Origin: Haloechinothrix halophila YIM 93223
GTDB taxonomy: Bacteria > Actinomycetota > Actinomycetes > Mycobacteriales > Pseudonocardiaceae
Direction of reading: 5' to 3'
Length of the DNA stretch: 64,000 nt
NCBI RefSeq assembly: GCF_000504245.1
Contig: NZ_KI632509.1
Location: 5,173,502 to 5,237,501 of the forward strand
The notes under the pieces are model-generated. The model was not told where the DNA came from and made no database searches. It worked only from the letters and a program-made list of their open reading frames with translations. A program made the position numbers and the translations under genes. The first letter of the stretch is position 1. The number at the start of each line of letters is the position of its first letter. This document shows positions 8,105 to 15,909 of the stretch, piece by piece.

Positions 8105-9514
8105 TCATAGCGCCCGCAAAGCCGACGTCGCGGCGTTGTGGCCGCTCATGCCGTGCACCCCGGCGCCAGGCGGGGTCGCGGCGGAGCACAGGTACACGCC
8201 GTTGACACCGGTGCGGTACGGGTCGAGCGCGATTCGGGGGCGCATCACCAGCTGCACCGGGGTGTTCGCGCCCGTGATGATGTCGCCACCGACGTAGTTC
8301 GGGTTGTACGCCGCCAGCTGCGGTGCCGACCGCACCGAGACACCCGCGATGCGCTCCCGAACGCCAGGAGCGAACCGTTCGATCTGGCGGATCACCGCCT
8401 CCGTGGCGTCGCCCGGATAACCGTGCGGCACGTGCGCGTACGCCCAAATCGGATGGACGTCGCCCGCCGAGCGTCCTGGGTCAGCCAGGTACTGCTGCCC
8501 GACCAGCACGAATGGACGTTCCGGCAGCCGTCCATCGTGGATGTCACGTTCGGTCTGCACGATCTCCTCGAGCGTGCCACCGAGGTGCAGCGAGCCTGCC
8601 TTCCGGCACGCCTCGTTGCGCCACGGCACGCCCTCGTGCACCGCGAGGTCCACCTTGTACGCCGCGGGCGCGCGCCGGAACCGCCGGTAGGCTCGGCGAA
8701 TCCGTGCGGGTAGCCGGTCACCGAGGATGTCCGCCGCCGCGCCGGGGGCGACGTCGAGCATCACCACATCGGCGGGCGGCAGCTCATCGATCGATCGCAC
8801 CCGCACGCCGGTCTCGATCGTGCCGCCGTGCTTGCCGAGGATCGCGGCGAGCGCACGAGTGATAGTGGCCGACCCACCTTCTGGCACCGGCCAGCCGTAG
8901 CGGTGCGCGATCGCGACCATCATGAGACCGAGCGACGCCATGGCTGGCTGGGTCAGCGGGTGATACACGTGCGCGGCGGCCCCACCGAACAACGCCCTGG
9001 CTCGGTCGGTGCGCCACCGCCGCGCCAGCAGCGTCGCGGACTGCAATGCCCGCGGGCCGAACCGGGCAAGCCGGATCGGATGCTTCGGCAGATGTGCCAT
9101 CGGCCGAAGCAGGTCCGCTGCGAGATCGTCGAAGCCCTCGGCCAGTGGCTCGAACAACGACCGCCAGGCGTCGCCGTCCGGGCCGAGCCCGGCAACGGTG
9201 TCGTCGAGGGAACGCACCAGCACCCCCGCGTCACCGTCGTCGAGCGGATGGGCGAGGTCAACCTCCGGCCAGCGCCACCGCACGCCGTAGCGCTCCAGGT
9301 CGAGCGAACGCAGGAACGGCGACCCGATGCCCATCGGGTGTATCGCCGAGCAGTGATCGTGCAGCACTCCCGGCAAGGTCAGCTCCCCGGTGCGGGTGCC
9401 GCCACCGATCTCGTCAGCGGCTTCAAGCACCGTCACCGACAGCCCGGCTCCCGCCAGCGTCACGGCGGCGGCGAGCCCATTCGGACCGGAGCCCACCACG
9501 ATCGCCGTGCTCAT
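8105..9514 (-). CDS. Phytoene-desaturase-like FAD-dependent oxidoreductase
   Basis: A 469-residue protein with an N-terminal dinucleotide fold (IVVGSGPNGLAAA, G8-x-G10-x2-G13) and the acidic ribose contact VTVLEA. The C-terminus has the FAD-closing pattern GVYLCSAATPPGAGVHGMSG. It belongs to the CrtI/amine-oxidase-like group that desaturates or isomerises lipophilic substrates. ATG 9514 has GAGGTGG at proper spacing; GTG at 9520 is too close to it. It follows a TetR gene on the same strand with a 12-base gap and faces a P450, suggesting a small oxidative pathway. Substrate not determined. Confidence 0.85.
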   Translation of the reverse strand: MSTAIVVGSGPNGLAAAVTLAGAGLSVTVLEAADEIGGGTRTGELTLPGVLHDHCSAIHPMGIGSPFLRSLDLERYGVRWRWPEVDLAHPLDDGDAGVLVRSLDDTVAGLGPDGDAWRSLFEPLAEGFDDLAADLLRPMAHLPKHPIRLARFGPRALQSATLLARRWRTDRARALFGGAAAHVYHPLTQPAMASLGLMMVAIAHRYGWPVPEGGSATITRALAAILGKHGGTIETGVRVRSIDELPPADVVMLDVAPGAAADILGDRLPARIRRAYRRFRRAPAAYKVDLAVHEGVPWRNEACRKAGSLHLGGTLEEIVQTERDIHDGRLPERPFVLVGQQYLADPGRSAGDVHPIWAYAHVPHGYPGDATEAVIRQIERFAPGVRERIAGVSVRSAPQLAAYNPNYVGGDIITGANTPVQLVMRPRIALDPYRTGVNGVYLCSAATPPGAGVHGMSGHNAATSALRAL

Positions 9515-9526
9515 GACCACACCACC

Positions 9527-10144
9527 TCACTGATGCATGCTCGTGGCGAACTGGTGCGCGGCGGCGTCCACGATGTCCTGACCACTCGCGGTGATCTCGC
9601 CATTCAGCCACGCCACGATCAGTTCCGCGAGCCCGCCGATGAACAGCAACGCATTGATCTCGTCGCGCGGCGACGGCAGCGCGTCCTCCCCGTAAAGCTC
9701 CCTCGCCTGAGTGACGACCAGCTCCGCGAACGTCCGCAGGAGCTGATGCCGCTGCTGTCGCATGGCGTCCGTGCTGGCCGACTCAACCAGCGCCGCCATG
9801 CCGATGCGGGGATCGCGCTCGATGACCTCGATAAACGCCGCGATCGCCGCACGTCCCTTCGCCGCGGCGTCGCCGGTGGCCCGCTGCAGCGCGTCGAGGA
9901 CGACGTCGCGGAGTTGGTCGGCGATCCGATCCAGCACGGCGACGAGTAGATCGTCCCGGTTGCGGAAACTCTCGTAGAAGTAGCGCTCGGTGAGCCGGGC
10001 GGTCGCACACACGGCCGTCATCGTGGTGCGCCCGCAACCCTGCGTCCCCAGCAGTTCGAGACCCGCGTCGAGTAGCTGTTCCCTGCGCTGGGCCTTGCGG
10101 TCGCTCGCACTTACCCCGCGGTAGGGGCGCGTCGGTGTCGGCAC
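9527..10144 (-). CDS. TetR family transcriptional regulator
   Basis: About 205 residues from GTG 10144 (MPTPTRPYRGVSASDRKAQR); an in-frame TTG at 10168 would add eight residues. The HTH region reads RREQLLDAGLELLGTQGCGR, then TTMTAVCATARLTERYFYES, normal for TetR proteins, with a helical effector domain after it. It lies between the FAD oxidoreductase (same operon) and the divergent P450. The perfect 18-bp palindrome at 10190-10207 is its likely operator, so it probably represses both sides. Confidence 0.87.
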   Translation of the reverse strand: MPTPTRPYRGVSASDRKAQRREQLLDAGLELLGTQGCGRTTMTAVCATARLTERYFYESFRNRDDLLVAVLDRIADQLRDVVLDALQRATGDAAAKGRAAIAAFIEVIERDPRIGMAALVESASTDAMRQQRHQLLRTFAELVVTQARELYGEDALPSPRDEINALLFIGGLAELIVAWLNGEITASGQDIVDAAAHQFATSMHQ

Positions 10145-10189
10145 GCCCCCATCTTGACAGACGTCCAATAAGAGTCGATGCTGTTTTAT

Positions 10190-10207
10190 TGACAGTGCGC
10201 ACTGTCA
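10190..10207. promoter_or_regulatory. Perfect 18-bp palindromic operator
   Basis: TGACAGTGCGCACTGTCA reads identically on both strands. It lies 15 bp upstream of the P450 start and 45 bp from the TetR gene. A second TTGACAG half-site is at 10154-10160. The layout fits repression by the TetR protein at 9527. Confidence 0.8.
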
Positions 10208-10222
10208 GATTTGGAGACGCCG

Positions 10223-11572
10223 ATGACCACCGTTCTCGCTCCAAGCCCTCCACATAGCGATCTCGCGCCGATTTCCGGCGACCACGGCCTGCCGGTCGTC
10301 GGCTACACCGCCCGGTACATGCGCGATCCGGTGGCGCTGTGGCGGGAACGGTACGAGCGCTATGGACCGGTGTCATGGTTCGGCGCGTTCGGCACGCGGT
10401 TCGTATCGCTGCTCGGCCCGGACGCGTGCGGCACCGTACTGGCCAATCGCGACCGCGCGTTCGCCAACGGTGAGAGCTGGCGCCACCTGATCGGACCGTT
10501 CTTCGACCGTGGCCTGATGCTGCTCGATTTCGACGAGCACATGGCGCATCGGCGGATCATGCAGCAGGCCTTCACCACACAACGCCTCGCGCGGTACGCC
10601 GAAGGACTGAACACCGCAATCGAGGCTGGCCTGGCCGACTGGCGGCCGCGGCCCGACTTCCGGGTGTATCCCGCGACCAAGACGTTGACGCTCGATCTGG
10701 CGACAAGCATCTTCATGGGCGGCGCGGAAGGCACCACGCGTTCCCAACTCGACCAGGTGAACAAGGCGTTCATCGACTGTGTGCAAGCGGGCACCGCGAT
10801 CCTCCGATTCCCGATGCCCGGCGGCCGGTGGCGACGCGGCCTGCGCGGGCGGGTGAACCTGGAACGGTTCCTCCGGCAGTACCTGCCCGCGCGTCGCGCG
10901 GGCAACGGAAACGACCTGTTCAGCGCGCTGTGTCAGGCGGAATCGGACGACGGTCAGCGCTTCAGCGACGACGACGTCATCAGCCACATGATCTTCCTGC
11001 TGATGGCGGCGCACGACACGTCCACCATCACGATCTCGACGATGATGTCCTATCTCGGCCAGCATCCGGAGTGGCAGCAGCGGTGCCGGGAGGAGTCACT
11101 GGCGCTCGACGCCTATCCGGATTACGACCAACTATCGCACCTGGAGTCGCTGGACCTGGTGATGAAGGAAGCCATGCGACTGGTGACACCGTTGCCGACG
11201 ATGGCGCGCAATGCGGTGAAGGACACCGAAGTACTAGGACATTTCGTACCGAAGGGCTCGTTCGTCGTCGCGACGCCAATCTTCACCCATCACATGCCCG
11301 AGTACTGGCCAGAGCCGGAGCGTTTCGACCCTGGCCGGTTCGCGCCGGATCGCCGCGAGGACAAGGTGCATCGCTATGCCTGGCAGCCGTTCGGCGGCGG
11401 AGTGCACAAGTGCCTCGGCATGCACTTCTCCACGGTGGAGGTCAAGCTGGTCATGCACCACCTGCTCCGGCGGTTCACCTGGGGCGTTCCGCCGGACTAC
11501 CACGCCCCGATGGATTACACCTCGCTACCGTTCCCGAAGGACGGCCACCCGGTCGACCTCAGGGCGCGGTGA
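10223..11572 (+). CDS. Cytochrome P450
   Basis: A 449-residue P450 with all core motifs: I-helix AAHDT (262-266), K-helix ExxR (E316-R319), PERF (365-368) and the heme loop FGGGVHKCLG with thiolate Cys397. The normal Ala/Gly-Gly-x-Asp-Thr is AAHDT here. It should hydroxylate a hydrophobic substrate using a separate ferredoxin; none is encoded nearby. ATG 10223 has GGAG eight bases upstream. The last codons overlap the stop of a hydrolase remnant on the other strand. Likely controlled by the TetR palindrome. Confidence 0.92.
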   Translation: MTTVLAPSPPHSDLAPISGDHGLPVVGYTARYMRDPVALWRERYERYGPVSWFGAFGTRFVSLLGPDACGTVLANRDRAFANGESWRHLIGPFFDRGLMLLDFDEHMAHRRIMQQAFTTQRLARYAEGLNTAIEAGLADWRPRPDFRVYPATKTLTLDLATSIFMGGAEGTTRSQLDQVNKAFIDCVQAGTAILRFPMPGGRWRRGLRGRVNLERFLRQYLPARRAGNGNDLFSALCQAESDDGQRFSDDDVISHMIFLLMAAHDTSTITISTMMSYLGQHPEWQQRCREESLALDAYPDYDQLSHLESLDLVMKEAMRLVTPLPTMARNAVKDTEVLGHFVPKGSFVVATPIFTHHMPEYWPEPERFDPGRFAPDRREDKVHRYAWQPFGGGVHKCLGMHFSTVEVKLVMHHLLRRFTWGVPPDYHAPMDYTSLPFPKDGHPVDLRAR

Positions 11573-11802
11573 CATCAGGCTCGCGCTCAGCGGGTCGGTC
11601 GTTGTTGGCGCCCGACCAGTCCCCTACCGGCGAAAGCCCCGCGTAGGCACGGAGATCACGGGCGGCGCGCAGGCGTCCACTGTGGTCGGTGAAAGCGAAC
11701 GCGCTCAGGTAGCGGGCGGAGATAGCGTTCGAACCACGCCAGCGTGTAGTAGTCGACCTGCGTGGTGCCGTAGCTGGTGGCGGGCAGGCGCGCCGGGTGG
11801 CG
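11559..11802 (-). pseudogene. C-terminal remnant of an alpha/beta hydrolase
   Basis: On the minus strand one frame reads LPATSYGTTQVDYYTLAWFE, and a second reads ARYLSAFAFTDHSGRLRAAR followed by DLRAYAGL and a stop at 11561-11559. The segments join across a one-base frame change and resemble the end of secreted lipase-like hydrolases (QVDYY-x-LAWF-x-RYL). No N-terminal part, catalytic motif or start exists upstream, where a membrane-protein gene begins to end at 11803. It is best read as a decayed gene fragment. Confidence 0.5.
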
Positions 11803-12273
11803 TCAGCCAACAGCCTCCTTGCGGCGATCGAGGAGGAGACCAAGGGCGAGGCCGTAAACCAGGTGCAGCACCAGCGTCGCCACCGCGACCTTCGGCGTGA
11901 CGGCCGTGCCGAACAGCCCCCAGCCCAGGTACGGCAGCCACACCAGCCCCATCACCACCCAGAGCAGCGCCCCGTACCCCGCGGCGATCCGGACGCTGAC
12001 CTGGCGCACCAGCACGGCGAGCAGTGCACCGGCCACCGCGCCATACCCCAGGTGCGCGACGACGGCGAGCACCAGTCGCACCGGTTCCGGCAGCGTTCCG
12101 AAGGTTTCCGCGACCAGCGCGGCAGGGATCGGCTTCGGCATCGGCGCGACACCGATAGCCACCCCAGCGAGCATGAGCGCGCTCATCGCCACCGTGGCGA
12201 CGGCGCCCCAACCAGCACCCGCGGGAACGCGGGACCAGGTGACGGCACGTCGTCCTGAGTTCGTTGTGATCAT
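11803..12273 (-). CDS. Small integral membrane protein, function unknown
   Basis: A 156-residue protein with four hydrophobic helices (WGAVATVAMSALMLAGVAIG; LVLAVVAHLGYGAVAGALLA; AAGYGALLWVVMGLVWLPYL; VAVATLVLHLVYGLALGLLL). Helix 2 and helix 4 share an HLxYG pattern. No catalytic motif is seen. The chosen start is MITTNSGRRAV; a longer open frame runs back through non-coding sequence. It is divergent from a Cys-rich MerR regulator, which may control it. Confidence 0.7.
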   Translation of the reverse strand: MITTNSGRRAVTWSRVPAGAGWGAVATVAMSALMLAGVAIGVAPMPKPIPAALVAETFGTLPEPVRLVLAVVAHLGYGAVAGALLAVLVRQVSVRIAAGYGALLWVVMGLVWLPYLGWGLFGTAVTPKVAVATLVLHLVYGLALGLLLDRRKEAVG

Positions 12274-12422
12274 GAAGGTCACGCTAAGGCTGTACTTCGA
12301 TACCGGTTTCCACCGCTTGTGACAGAGATCACCACGGCCGCGAGCGTCGCGGGAACCGAGGGTTGCCGCCCGAACCAGCCACCACGAAGCCGTACCCACG
12401 TACCGGATTACCCTGGCCGGTC

Positions 12423-12848
12423 ATGGACACCGCGCCGACCACGCTTCGCTCGGGACAGGTCGCCACCGAGGCGGGCGTCAACCCGCAGACCCTGCGCTAC
12501 TACGAGCGTCGCGGCCTCATCGCCGAACCCACGCGCAGCCCCGGCGGGCACCGGCTCTACCCGTCCGAGACCGTCATGCTGCTGCGAATCATCAAAGCAG
12601 CGCAGCGACTCGGCTTCACGCTCGACGAGGTCGCCGAGTTGATCGACGCGGGCGGCATTGGCCTCAGCCGCGACACTGGCCTACACGCCAGGGCCGAGCA
12701 GAAGTTGGCCGACGTCGAACGCCGGATCGCCGACCTCGGCGTCATCCGCGACACCTTGCGGCAGGCACTTGATGCGGGCTGCGACGACCTGACCACCTGC
12801 GCGAGCGCGTCCGGCTGCCCACTGCCGTTCACCGACATCACACACTGA
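12423..12848 (+). CDS. MerR family transcriptional regulator with C-terminal Cys cluster
   Basis: A 141-residue protein with a MerR winged helix (LRSGQVATEAGVNPQTLRYY then ERRGLIAEPTRSPGGHRLY), a dimerisation helix, and a C-terminal Cys-rich tail (C-DDLTTC-ASASGC-PLPF). Three cysteines within 14 residues suggest metal or thiol sensing. MerR proteins twist a long-spacer promoter of a neighbouring gene. The divergent target would be the membrane protein at 11803. The start ATG 12423 sits directly before the HTH. Confidence 0.85.
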   Translation: MDTAPTTLRSGQVATEAGVNPQTLRYYERRGLIAEPTRSPGGHRLYPSETVMLLRIIKAAQRLGFTLDEVAELIDAGGIGLSRDTGLHARAEQKLADVERRIADLGVIRDTLRQALDAGCDDLTTCASASGCPLPFTDITH

Positions 12849-12887
12849 CGCCAAACCCTCAGCGTCCGCTCTGCGACACTTCCGGGT

Positions 12888-13517
12888 ATGACGACGGCGG
12901 AAAACGGCAAGCCGCGCGCCACGACCGGCAGGCGCAGAGGTCGGCCCGGCTACGACCTCGATTCGCTCCTGCGGGTGGCGGCCAAGCTGTTCTACGAGCG
13001 CGGCTATGACGGCACCAGCATGGACGAACTGGCCCGTAAGCTCGGCATCACCAAGTCCGCGATCTACCACCACGTCTCAGGCAAAGAGGAGCTGCTGCGG
13101 CTCGCCGTCGACCGCGCGCTTGATGGCCTGTTCGCCGTCGCCGAGGAGACCGAACAGCTCGACGGCCGCGCGATCGAGAAGCTGGAACACCTGGTCAGGG
13201 GCAGTGTGCTGGTGCTGTCCGACCGGTTGCTGTACGTGACGCTGCTACTGCGCGTGCGCGGCAACACCAAAGTGGAGCGCGCCGCGCTGGCCAAACGGCG
13301 GGAGTTTGATCACCTCGTCGCGCGGCTGGTGGCGCAGGCGGAGGCCGAGGGTGACATCCGGCCGGACGTCGACCCGGCGATCACCGCACGCCTGCTGTTC
13401 GGCATGGTCAACTCGCTGATCGAGTGGTACAAACCGCGCAACGGGGCCAACAGCGCCGCACTGGCCGATGCCGTGACGAAGGTGGCGTTCGACGGCATCC
13501 GGCAGCCGAAAAGGTGA
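12888..13517 (+). CDS. TetR family regulator (PaaR-like)
   Basis: A 209-residue TetR protein with HTH at about residues 24-70 (GRPGYDLDSLLRVAAKLFYE, then SMDELARKLGITKSAIYHHV). The C-terminal part carries YVTLLLRVRGNTKVERAALA and the RREFDHLVARLV and GMVNSLIEWY segments, which I associate with actinobacterial regulators of phenylacetate or related aromatic acyl-CoA catabolism. No paa genes are in the window, so the target is unknown. It stands alone after the MerR gene, 39 bases downstream. Confidence 0.85.
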   Translation: MTTAENGKPRATTGRRRGRPGYDLDSLLRVAAKLFYERGYDGTSMDELARKLGITKSAIYHHVSGKEELLRLAVDRALDGLFAVAEETEQLDGRAIEKLEHLVRGSVLVLSDRLLYVTLLLRVRGNTKVERAALAKRREFDHLVARLVAQAEAEGDIRPDVDPAITARLLFGMVNSLIEWYKPRNGANSAALADAVTKVAFDGIRQPKR

Positions 13518-13578
13518 CACGAGGGGCGTCCTCGTTGCGTGTGGCGCGAGAAGGCAGCCCTTCGTGGCACCCCGCACC

Positions 13579-14448
13579 TCAACCCAGCAACTCGCCCACG
13601 CCGTCCGCGAACGCCGAGGGGTCCTCCACCTGCGGGTAGTGCCCCAGTTGGGGAAGCTCGACGACGCGGGCGGCGGGCCGCAGCTCACGGAGGCCGTCCA
13701 GCACGTTCGTCGTGGCGACCGGATCACGCAGACCCCACAGCAGTCCGAGCTCGCCGTCCCAGTCCCGGATCGCGCCGTGCCAGCGTTCGGCATAACGCAC
13801 CCGCTCCCGTACGTACGCGCACAGCAGGTGCGCGATCCGGTGCCCATCGGCGTTGCTGACCAGGGCCCACTGCGCGACCGCCTCCTCGGACCGCAGCGGG
13901 TGCCCCGGCGAGAACAGCCGTGCGAACTCCCTGCGGAACAACGTGGGATTCGCGAGTGACGCCGCCACCGGGCCGAGCGGACTGAGCAGCACCTTCTGGA
14001 TCGGCCGCAGGCTTGCCCGCGACACGATCAGCCCGCCGTTGGACAGCACGACCCGCCGCAGTGTGAACGGCAAAGCACTGGCCCGGTCCCGCGCCATCAA
14101 CTCGGTCGCGACCGACGTGCCCATGTCGTGCGCGACGACGTCGACCTCGCGATGTCCCAGCCGGCCGAGCACCTCGGCGAGGACGTCGGTGTGCTCGAAG
14201 ATCGTGTACCGATGCGGCCTCGGCTTGTCGGAGAGGCCGAAGCCGAGGAAGTCCAGCGTCAGTGTCGCCCTGTCCAGCCGGTCGAGCACCTGGCGGAAGT
14301 CGTAGCCACTGGACGGGTAGCCGTGCAGGAACACGACCACCGACCCGTCGCCGTCGGTCTCGCGCACGAAGATCCGACCGGCGGAGGTCGCCAGCCACCG
14401 GCCACCGTCGCGCCAGGAGGCCACGGACTCCGGCATCGCACTGCTCAT
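13579..14448 (-). CDS. Alpha/beta hydrolase with Asp nucleophile (haloalkane dehalogenase / epoxide hydrolase type)
   Basis: A 289-residue protein. The oxyanion motif LHGYPSSGYDF is followed by the nucleophile elbow VAHDMGTSVA, where Asp replaces the Ser of esterases, as in haloalkane dehalogenases and epoxide hydrolases. The catalytic His is in LPQLGHYPQVEDP. The cap region lies between. It is encoded alone, converging on the TetR gene at 12888. It may hydrolyse an epoxide or similar electrophile; exact substrate unknown. Confidence 0.85.
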   Translation of the reverse strand: MSSAMPESVASWRDGGRWLATSAGRIFVRETDGDGSVVVFLHGYPSSGYDFRQVLDRLDRATLTLDFLGFGLSDKPRPHRYTIFEHTDVLAEVLGRLGHREVDVVAHDMGTSVATELMARDRASALPFTLRRVVLSNGGLIVSRASLRPIQKVLLSPLGPVAASLANPTLFRREFARLFSPGHPLRSEEAVAQWALVSNADGHRIAHLLCAYVRERVRYAERWHGAIRDWDGELGLLWGLRDPVATTNVLDGLRELRPAARVVELPQLGHYPQVEDPSAFADGVGELLG

Positions 14449-14552
14449 GGCCGACGACCCTAGCCGCGTGGGTGTCCCTGGATCGAGCGAACCCTACTGG
14501 CCAGCGGGTCCAAATCCTTCATGACCGGCGATGCCATGTCGATCATGGGGAC

Positions 14553-15863
14553 ATGAACGGTCGTCGCGTCGTCGCCAGGGTCGCGTTCGTCCTGATCTTC
14601 ATCGTTACGGTGGCGCTGCTGCCTCCGCCCTATCTCTTCGCCAAGCCTGCGACGTCCGTGGACTATCCGGAACGCGCGACGGTGACGCACTTCTCAGGGC
14701 TGGCGTTCGACACATGCTCCGCGCCGTCGCTGTCGACCATGCGGAAGTGGCGATCGTCGCGCTATCGGGCGATCGGCATTTACATCGGTGGCGTGACACG
14801 CGCGTGCAGTCAGCGCCACCTGAACAAGAACTGGGTGCGTGGCGTCACCGCGATGCGCTGGCGGCTGGTGCCGGTCTACACCGGCAAGCAGGCCCCGTGC
14901 CGCAATCACGCGAAGAAGTACCTGATCAAGCCGAAGAAGGCCCGTGCGCAGGGACGACGCGCCGCGAAACACGCGGTCAAGCGATCAGCACGGCTCGGCC
15001 TGCTACCCGGCAGCGCGCTGTACCTTGATATCGAGTCGTACCCGACGTCACGTAACCGCTGCCGCAAGGCCGTGCTGCGCTACATCTCGGGCTGGACGAC
15101 AGCGCTACACAAGCGGGGTTACCTCTCCGGGGTGTACGTCGCCGGTGGCTCCGGCGGCATCCATCTCGCCGGGGCGCACGGCTCGCGTGCCTTCGCGCGG
15201 CCCGACGCGATCTGGGTGGCGCAGTGGGACGGCAGCAAGAAGCTTTTCACCATGCCCGGTATCTCGGACAGGTACTGGTCGCACGGCCAGCGCGGCAAGC
15301 AGTTCCGTGGCCCGCACCGTGAGAAGCACGGCGGCGTCGCGATGACCATCGACAGCAACCGCTTCCGGGCGCCGGTGGCGACCGTGGCCAGACAGTTCCG
15401 TGTCACCAGCTCGGTGCCGCTGAAGGGCCGGAACCATCCCACGAAAAAGTCCGCGATCATCACCACGTATCGGCCAGGCTCGACGGTCGGCGTCGTCTGT
15501 CAACGACGCGGTGCCAAAGCTGCCGGCACGCGAGTGTGGAACCTGCTCGCCAACGGCACCTACGTCACGAACCGGTTCGTCAACACCGGCGGCGGGTTCC
15601 ACAAGGGACTGCCACGCTGCGCCTATCCGTACCAGGTCGCACGCACCGACCGGCTGAACAAGCGCGCCGGTCCCGGCACCCGGCACGCGCTGGCAGGCGT
15701 GGTGTACGGCGGCGGGCTGGCCAAAGTCGTCTGCCAGCGGCGCGGTTCGAACGTCTTCGGCGACCGGGTGTGGAACAAGCTGGCCAGCGGTACGTGGGTC
15801 AGCGACTACTACCTGGCGACGCCGTCACGGCGGGGATTCAGCAAGCCGATCCGGCGGTGCTGA
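14553..15863 (+). CDS. Secreted DUF1906-like (glycoside-hydrolase-like) protein with two C-terminal SH3-like repeats
   Basis: A 436-residue exported protein. An uncleaved or Sec signal (VARVAFVLIFIVTVALLPPP) precedes a domain with FSGLAFDTCSAPSLSTMRKW, IGIYIGG and LYLDIESYP, the pattern of the DUF1906 glycoside-hydrolase-like fold. Two related C-terminal repeats follow: VVCQRRGAKAAGTRVWNLLA and VVCQRRGSNVFGDRVWNKLA, each ending in a (T/W)V-rich strand, like bacterial SH3 modules that bind the wall. It is rich in Arg and Lys. It may modify or bind cell-wall glycan. A longer frame upstream is the shadow of the opposite hydrolase gene. Confidence 0.8.
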   Translation: MNGRRVVARVAFVLIFIVTVALLPPPYLFAKPATSVDYPERATVTHFSGLAFDTCSAPSLSTMRKWRSSRYRAIGIYIGGVTRACSQRHLNKNWVRGVTAMRWRLVPVYTGKQAPCRNHAKKYLIKPKKARAQGRRAAKHAVKRSARLGLLPGSALYLDIESYPTSRNRCRKAVLRYISGWTTALHKRGYLSGVYVAGGSGGIHLAGAHGSRAFARPDAIWVAQWDGSKKLFTMPGISDRYWSHGQRGKQFRGPHREKHGGVAMTIDSNRFRAPVATVARQFRVTSSVPLKGRNHPTKKSAIITTYRPGSTVGVVCQRRGAKAAGTRVWNLLANGTYVTNRFVNTGGGFHKGLPRCAYPYQVARTDRLNKRAGPGTRHALAGVVYGGGLAKVVCQRRGSNVFGDRVWNKLASGTWVSDYYLATPSRRGFSKPIRRC

Positions 15864-15871
15864 GCCGTCGC

Positions 15872-15900
15872 GAGGGAGACGCAGCGCTGGCGTCTCCCTC
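15872..15900. terminator. Bidirectional hairpin terminator
   Basis: GAGGGAGACGC (15872-15882) pairs perfectly with GCGTCTCCCTC (15890-15900) over a 7-nt loop, between the converging DUF1906-like gene and aminotransferase gene. Confidence 0.75.
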
Positions 15901-15909
15901 CCGCCGAAC

